64,000 nucleotides of DNA from Archangium sp. (GTDB lineage: Bacteria; Myxococcota; Myxococcia; Myxococcales; Myxococcaceae): the NCBI GenBank assembly GCA_030681645.1, contig JAUXRX010000056.1:186001-250000 (forward strand), in the 5' to 3' direction. The translations under genes were made by a program, and so were the position numbers. This document shows positions 58,265 to 64,000 of this stretch, in pieces (the stretch's first letter is position 1; the number at the start of each line of letters is the position of its first letter). Below the pieces are notes generated by a model. It saw nothing but the letters and a program-made list of their open reading frames with translations. It was not told where the DNA came from and made no database searches.

Positions 58265-59529
58265 GGGCGCTCCGTCGCCGCACCGTGCTGGCTGGCCTCG
58301 CCAGCGCGTTCGCCGCCGCGGGCTGCGCGCCGTTCGCCTCAAAGCCCTCCTTCCCGCTGGGCGTGGCCGCCGGAGACGCGCTCCCCGACGGCGCGCTCTT
58401 GTGGACTCACTTCACCGGCGATGACGCCCTCGACGTGGTGGTGTGGCCCGAGGCCGGGGACGCACTGACCCCGCTGCGCCGCGCGGCGCCCGACGAAGAC
58501 GGCTTCACGGTGGTCGAGGTGAACGGCCTCGACCCGGGCACCTGGTACCTCTTCCGCTTCGAGTCGGCCGACGGCCAGGTGAGCCCCAATGGCCGCTTCC
58601 GCACCGCGCTCGCGCCCGACGCCCTCGAGGTGATCACCATCGGCGCCACCTCGTGCATCAAGCACGGCCACAAGTACGACACGCTCGCTCGCGCCTCGGA
58701 GCGCACCGACCTCGACGCCTTCGTCTTCCTCGGCGACGCGGTCTACACCGACGGTGCTTCCACGCTCTCTGACTTCCGCCGCAAGTGGGCCGACGGCCTG
58801 GGCGGCCCCGAGTACGTGGCGCTGCGCGGCTCGACCTCGATGATCACCCAGTGGGACGACCACGAGGTGCGCAATAACTGGGAAGGCGACAAGGTCGACG
58901 AGAAGCTGCTCACCGCCGCGCGCCGCGCCTTCCTCGAGCACCAGCCCATTCGGCAGGACCCGGATCGCCCGCTGCGGTTCTGGAGGCAGCTCACCTGGGG
59001 CCGCACCGCCGAGCTGTTCATCCTCGACGCCCGCAGCGAGCGCGATCGGGCGCAAGGCCAGTACCTCTCGCCCGAGCAGCTGGAGTGGTTGATCTCGAGC
59101 GTCACCAACAGCCCCGCCGCCTTCAAGCTCATCCTCAACACCGTGCCCATCGGAGCGTTCGACTCGCCCTTCTTCGCGCCGTTCAACGAAGACAACTGGC
59201 AGGGCTTCCCCGCGCAGCGTGAAGAGCTGCTGCGGGGCCTCGAGGCCTCGGGCGCGACCGGCGTCATCTTCGTCTCGGGCGACTTCCACTTCGCCTGCTT
59301 CGGCCGCGTGGCGAAGGACGGGCCCGGCTCCACGCTGTTTGAGGCGTTGGTGGGCCCGGGCGCGAACGGGCCCAACCCGCTGCCCGCGTACCCCAGCGGC
59401 GATCCGTGGGAGTTCTCGAGCGCGGTGAACAACTACACCAGCTTCGAGCTCGACCCCTTCACGAAGAAGGCCACCATCCGCTACCACGCGGGCGACGGGC
59501 GCATCATCTTCGAGCGAGTCGTCGGTTAG
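58261..59529 (+). CDS. PhoD-like alkaline phosphatase/phosphodiesterase, Tat-exported
   Basis: The 422-residue protein has a twin-arginine-like, lipoprotein-type signal (MRALRRRTVLAGLASAFAAAGC). The PhoD metal-binding residues are kept: a GDAVYTDGAST loop, WDDHEVRNNWEG, LDARSERD and SGDFHFACF. Such enzymes split phosphate esters or teichoic-acid-like chains and use Ca and Fe; the substrate is not known here. It is coupled to the membrane-protein gene upstream. Confidence 0.8.
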   Translation: MRALRRRTVLAGLASAFAAAGCAPFASKPSFPLGVAAGDALPDGALLWTHFTGDDALDVVVWPEAGDALTPLRRAAPDEDGFTVVEVNGLDPGTWYLFRFESADGQVSPNGRFRTALAPDALEVITIGATSCIKHGHKYDTLARASERTDLDAFVFLGDAVYTDGASTLSDFRRKWADGLGGPEYVALRGSTSMITQWDDHEVRNNWEGDKVDEKLLTAARRAFLEHQPIRQDPDRPLRFWRQLTWGRTAELFILDARSERDRAQGQYLSPEQLEWLISSVTNSPAAFKLILNTVPIGAFDSPFFAPFNEDNWQGFPAQREELLRGLEASGATGVIFVSGDFHFACFGRVAKDGPGSTLFEALVGPGANGPNPLPAYPSGDPWEFSSAVNNYTSFELDPFTKKATIRYHAGDGRIIFERVVG

Positions 59530-59549
59530 GCGCGGAGTAGGGTCCGCGC

Positions 59550-60926
59550 ATGATCAAGCGACTGCTGGGCTGTGGACTGCTGGCTGTGCTCTCGGCGTGT
59601 GGCCCGAAGGAATGCAAGCTCGACGACGCGACGAGCTGCCCGGCTGACCAGACCTGCGAGCAGGTGCAGGGCAAGAAGCCCGCGTGCTACGCGCCGGTGA
59701 CGCTCGAGGGCAAGGTGTACGACCTCTCGAGCAGCGCCGGCATCGAAGGCGCGCTGGTGCTGGCGGCCGACGAGAACGGTTCCCCCGCGGGCCCGGCGGT
59801 GACCACCGCGAAAGACGGCACGTACACGCTGCGTGTCCCCTCGACGCGCACCGACGACAAGGGCACCTTCACCTCGCGCAAGGTGCTGCTGCGCAGCCAG
59901 GCGAAGAACTTCGTCCCCTTCCCTTCGGGCGCGCGCGTCTCGCTGCCCATCGACACCTCGGCGGCGGCGCGCACCGAAGACACCAAACCCTTCGTGCTGA
60001 AGTCGCCGCAGACCGACCTCGGCCTCACCCCCGTGCCGGCCAACCAGCAGAACCTGCCCACGGTGAGCGGCACGGTCGAGATGAGCGCCGAGCAGAAGGC
60101 GGTGCTGCTGGTGCTCGAGAGCGGCGGCCGCACCGCGCTCGCCTCGGCTGACGGAAAGTTCACCTTCTTCAACGTGCCCTCGGGCGGGTTCAAGCTGTCC
60201 GCGTACTCGAGCGGGGCGAACTACACGGTGCTCGACGTGAACGTGGCGACCGCCGACGTCACCGGGCTCGAGGTGAAGAAGTCCACCACGTCCCCCGCGA
60301 GCTTGAGCGGCAGCGTGCAGCTGGTGGCAGGCGCGAACAACGCCGGCACCAGCGTGGTGCTGGTGGTCGAGAGCACCTTCATCGAGACCCTCGGCCGCGG
60401 AGAGGTGCCGCCCGGGTTGCGCGCACCCGAGGGCGGCGTGGCCCCGAACGTCACCGGAAGCTGGACCATCAGCGGCATCCCCGACGGGAAGTACGTGGTG
60501 CTCGCCGCCTTCGAAAACGACGGCAACGTGCGCGATCCCGACCCGGGCATCTCGGGCACGCAGATTCAACACATCACCGTGGCCGGCGGCGTGCTGTCGC
60601 CGGCGGTGAGCCCCGCCTTCAAGGTGACCGCCGCCGTCGACCTCGTCAGCCCCGGCCGCGAGGGCGTCGAGCCGACCTCTGCCACGCCCACCTTCACCTG
60701 GGGCGTGCACTCAAACGCCGACGGCTACGAGCTCAAGGTGTTCGACGCGCTGGGCGTGGAGCTCTGGCAGGCGCAGATTGGCGACAAGGCCATCGTGACC
60801 GCGCTCTACGCCGGCCCGGCGCTCACCGCGGGCCAGTTTTACCAGTGGCGCGTGACGGCGATGCGGCGCGGCGCGCCCACCAGCCAGACCGAAGAGCTGC
60901 GCGGGCTGTTCAGCGTTCGGCCCTGA
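59550..60926 (+). CDS. Lipoprotein with carboxypeptidase-regulatory-like and Ig-like repeats
   Basis: The 458-residue product has a lipoprotein signal (GCGLLAVLSAC). Three to four beta-sandwich repeats follow, of the carboxypeptidase regulatory-like type: LEGKVYDLSSSAGIEGALVL, LPTVSGTVEMSAEQKAVLLV, SLSGSVQLVAGANN; the last 90 residues (SATPTFTWGVHSNADGYELK) resemble fibronectin type III. It is a surface-bound, probably adhesive or structural protein. It follows the phosphatase gene after 20 bases. Confidence 0.65.
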   Translation: MIKRLLGCGLLAVLSACGPKECKLDDATSCPADQTCEQVQGKKPACYAPVTLEGKVYDLSSSAGIEGALVLAADENGSPAGPAVTTAKDGTYTLRVPSTRTDDKGTFTSRKVLLRSQAKNFVPFPSGARVSLPIDTSAAARTEDTKPFVLKSPQTDLGLTPVPANQQNLPTVSGTVEMSAEQKAVLLVLESGGRTALASADGKFTFFNVPSGGFKLSAYSSGANYTVLDVNVATADVTGLEVKKSTTSPASLSGSVQLVAGANNAGTSVVLVVESTFIETLGRGEVPPGLRAPEGGVAPNVTGSWTISGIPDGKYVVLAAFENDGNVRDPDPGISGTQIQHITVAGGVLSPAVSPAFKVTAAVDLVSPGREGVEPTSATPTFTWGVHSNADGYELKVFDALGVELWQAQIGDKAIVTALYAGPALTAGQFYQWRVTAMRRGAPTSQTEELRGLFSVRP

Positions 60927-61001
60927 GGCGAGGGGACGTTCCGGACGAAGGCGCGCTGCGGCCGACATCGCGGTGCTCGTCCAGGTGCTCCGGGCCCAAC
61001 C

Positions 61002-61226
61002 GGCCTCGAGGTGCGGGGTCAGGCAGCTGTTCGCGCGGTGCTCGAAGCGCGCTTGCCTCTCTCTTTGGGCAAAGATCTTCAGCTGGCAAGCCCGGGCCCT
61101 GTCGATCTCCCAGGGCCGTACTCCGGGTGTACGGCGCCGTACACCCGGATGACAAGTCCAGGAGACCCCGCCCCCACCTCGTCACCTGAGCGTTCTCGCC
61201 GCGAACCGAGGGCCCGTTCGAGTCGA
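61002..61226. repeat. Third element of the EAEGQARD repeat family (copy C)
   Basis: The left end GGCCTCGAGGTGCGGGGTCA and GTGCTCGAAGCGCGCTTGCC matches copy B; the stretch after the core (CCCCACCTC-TCACCTG) matches too, while the right end is degenerate. At its centre (61127-61154) is a perfect 28-base palindrome, TCCGGGTGTACGGC plus its complement, of different sequence from that of copy B. It lies between convergent genes. The rest of 60927-61367 holds no gene I can support. Confidence 0.55.
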
Positions 61227-61367
61227 CTCCGGAGCAGATCCACAAACGCTGCGTCCCTGAAGGCTTCTTCGCCGACGGAAGAACGTGCGCTCGTCGCGTT
61301 GGAGACAGAGCAGTTCGACGAGCCTGACGACGAGCACACACAGCGATCTCTTCCGTCACCGAGCGCC

Positions 61368-61532
61368 TCACTTCTTCGGCGGCTGGCCCTTCGACTTCTT
61401 CTCGGACAGCTCGACCATCTTGCGGAAGGCGAGCCAGAGCACCACCACCAGGATGCCCATCACCACCATGCCCAGGTTCTCCTTCGAGGCGTCGAAGGCG
61501 AACTGCGAAGAAGTATCGGCGGCGAGCAACAT
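61368..61532 (-). CDS. Small single-span membrane protein (54 aa)
   Basis: The 54-residue product ([20 protein letters not shown] at the start) has one hydrophobic span, [16 protein letters not shown], then a Lys-rich tail (KSKGQPPKK). Positive residues after the span suggest that the C-terminus is in the cytoplasm. GAGGAGC lies 16-20 bases before the ATG, farther than usual. No family is recognised. It is divergent from argG. Confidence 0.5.
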   Translation of the reverse strand: MLLAADTSSQFAFDASKENLGMVVMGILVVVLWLAFRKMVELSEKKSKGQPPKK

Positions 61533-61597
61533 GCTTTTGGTTTAGCGCTCCTCACGAGGCTTGCAAGCGGGCCGCAGAAGTTCCATCTACCGCGCTC

Positions 61598-62926
61598 ATG
61601 AGCCGCATCTACCGACAGCTTCCCCCGAAGAGCACCCGAATCGGCCTCGCCTTCTCTGGCGGCCTCGACACGCGCGCCGCCGTGGCCTGGATGACGAAGA
61701 AGGGCATGGACGTTCACGCGTACACCGCCGACCTCGCCCAGCCCGACGAGAAGGACGTCAACGACATCCCCCCCATCGCGCTCAAGCACGGCGCAAAAGT
61801 GGCGCGGCTGATCGACACCCGCGACTCGCTCGCGCGCGAGGGGCTCACCGCCATCCAGTGCGGCGCGTTTCACCTGCACGTGGGCGGCAAGAAGTACTTC
61901 AACACCACCCCGCTGGGCCGCGCGGTCACCGGCACCGCCATCGTGCGCGCGATGAAGCAGGACGACGTGCACGTCTTCGGCGACGGCAGCACGCACCGCG
62001 GCAACGACATTCAGCGCTTCTACCGCTACGGCATTCTCGTCGACCCCGAGCTGCGCATCTACAAGCCCTGGCTCGACGCGCAGTTCGTGTCCGAGCTCGG
62101 CGGCCGCAAGGAGATGTCGGAGTTCCTCATCGCCGAGGGCCTCCCGTACAGCATGTCGACCGAGAAGGCCTACAGCACCGACTCGAACATGCTCGGCGCC
62201 ACCCACGAGGCGAAGGACCTCGAGCACCTCGACAAGTCGATGAAGGTGGTCAACCCCATCATGGGCGTCGCGCACTGGAAGCCCGAGACGAAGATCGACA
62301 CCGAGACGCTCACCGTCACCTGGGAACACGGCGTGCCCGTGGCCCTCAACGGCAAGCGCTACGACTCACTGGTCGAGCTCTTCCTCGCCGCCAACACCAT
62401 CGGCGGCCGCCACGGCTTCGGCATGAGCGATCAGATCGAGAACCGCGTCATCGACGCCAAGAGCCGCGGCATCTACGAGGCGCCCGCGATGGCGCTGCTC
62501 CACCTCACCTACGAGCGCATTCTCTCGGCGGTGCACAACGAGAACACCACCGACCTCTACTGCACCCTGGGGCGCCGCCTGGGCCGGTTGCTCTACGAGG
62601 GCCGCTGGTACGACCCGGAGTCCATGCTGCTCAAGGAATCGCTGGTGCGCTGGGTGTCGACGGCCATCACCGGCGAGGTGACGCTCGAGCTGCGCCGCGG
62701 CGACGACATCACCATCATGAAGACCGAGGCGGCCCAGTCGGCCTACGCCCCCGAGAAGCTCTCGATGGAAAAGACCGTCGGGGCCTTTTCGCCCGAAGAC
62801 CGCATCGGCGCCCTCGAGCTCCAGAACCTCAGCATCGCGGACAACCGCTCGTTGTTGCTGCACTACGCGCAGGCCCTGGCGCTGCCCATGGGCAACGAGG
62901 CCCTCAAGGGGTTGCTGGAAGAGTAG
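61598..62926 (+). CDS. argG: Argininosuccinate synthase, type II
   Basis: The 442-residue enzyme joins citrulline and aspartate in arginine synthesis with ATP. It has the PPi-loop AFSGGLDT (18-25), [18 protein letters not shown] and [19 protein letters not shown], which mark the longer type II (E. coli-like) form. The length is normal. The start was placed at the first ATG with the conserved N-terminus. No other arg gene lies in the window. Confidence 0.93.
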   Translation: MSRIYRQLPPKSTRIGLAFSGGLDTRAAVAWMTKKGMDVHAYTADLAQPDEKDVNDIPPIALKHGAKVARLIDTRDSLAREGLTAIQCGAFHLHVGGKKYFNTTPLGRAVTGTAIVRAMKQDDVHVFGDGSTHRGNDIQRFYRYGILVDPELRIYKPWLDAQFVSELGGRKEMSEFLIAEGLPYSMSTEKAYSTDSNMLGATHEAKDLEHLDKSMKVVNPIMGVAHWKPETKIDTETLTVTWEHGVPVALNGKRYDSLVELFLAANTIGGRHGFGMSDQIENRVIDAKSRGIYEAPAMALLHLTYERILSAVHNENTTDLYCTLGRRLGRLLYEGRWYDPESMLLKESLVRWVSTAITGEVTLELRRGDDITIMKTEAAQSAYAPEKLSMEKTVGAFSPEDRIGALELQNLSIADNRSLLLHYAQALALPMGNEALKGLLEE

Positions 62927-63030
62927 GCACACAGTCACCCACGTTGGAGCTCGCCGATTCCGGCAGCTGATCACTTGTCGCCGGTGGAGTAGGTTTCGAC
63001 CCCTTCGGTGACGTCGTTGGGGGACTCAAC

Positions 63031-64000
<970 letters not shown>

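Overview
The window is a typical stretch of a high-GC (roughly two-thirds G+C) Myxococcota chromosome, probably order Myxococcales. Supporting signs are a DUF2378/TIGR02265 paralogue, a TIGR02996 repeat-companion protein, a Myxococcales-type sigma factor of the gmx1 kind, three Ser/Thr protein kinases, a DUF1592/DUF1552 gene pair, many lipoproteins with Gly-rich linkers, and vWA lipoproteins. No rRNA, tRNA, CRISPR array, prophage or complete insertion sequence is visible. Both ends are cut: a DUF2378 gene at the left and a Ser/Thr kinase at the right.

Layout. 1-8.8 kb: envelope genes (GT-C-like membrane protein, VanW protein, outer-membrane-type protein, discoidin-like protein) and two divergent fatty acid desaturases. 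8.8-16 kb: a PQQ-type sugar dehydrogenase with two haem c motifs, a coupled Nudix / zinc-finger / AraC run, an orphan Flp pilin, and an E2-like acyltransferase coupled to a beta-propeller protein. 16-27.8 kb: secreted and vWA lipoproteins, membrane proteins, a second E2-like protein without the catalytic His, a quinone oxidoreductase and a TVP38-type protein. 28-34.7 kb: VanZ protein, PilT-like ATPase, and a lipoprotein-kinase operon divergent from a sigma factor operon. 34.5-36.4 kb: a 238-bp duplication around an inserted lipoprotein gene. 36.4-43 kb: tyrS, an AcrB-like porter-domain protein that lacks the membrane transporter domain, and the DUF1592-lectin/DUF1552 pair. 43-49 kb: gene remnants, a membrane kinase, an ECF sigma module and an orphan PhnD-like binding protein. 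49-64 kb: a possible haem-thiolate peroxidase, lipoproteins, a DUF4388 protein, a methyltransferase-fold protein, a PhoD-type phosphatase, argG and the partial kinase.

Two themes run through the window. Five intergenic 14-bp dyads of the form TTGA-N6-TCAM resemble CRP/FNR-family boxes and lie upstream of desaturase, haem-dehydrogenase, DUF1592, acyltransferase and membrane-protein genes, so one regulator may link them. Non-coding repeats are frequent: one family of about 75-280 bp with inverted ends and a central palindrome sits between convergent genes at three places, and two shorter hairpin families often occur as head-to-head pairs.

The most unusual loci are the truncated RND porter gene next to tyrS, the peroxygenase-like gene at 49.3 kb, the twin E2-like proteins and the duplicated locus at 34.5-35.6 kb. 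All functions are inferred from sequence read by eye; no database search was run.
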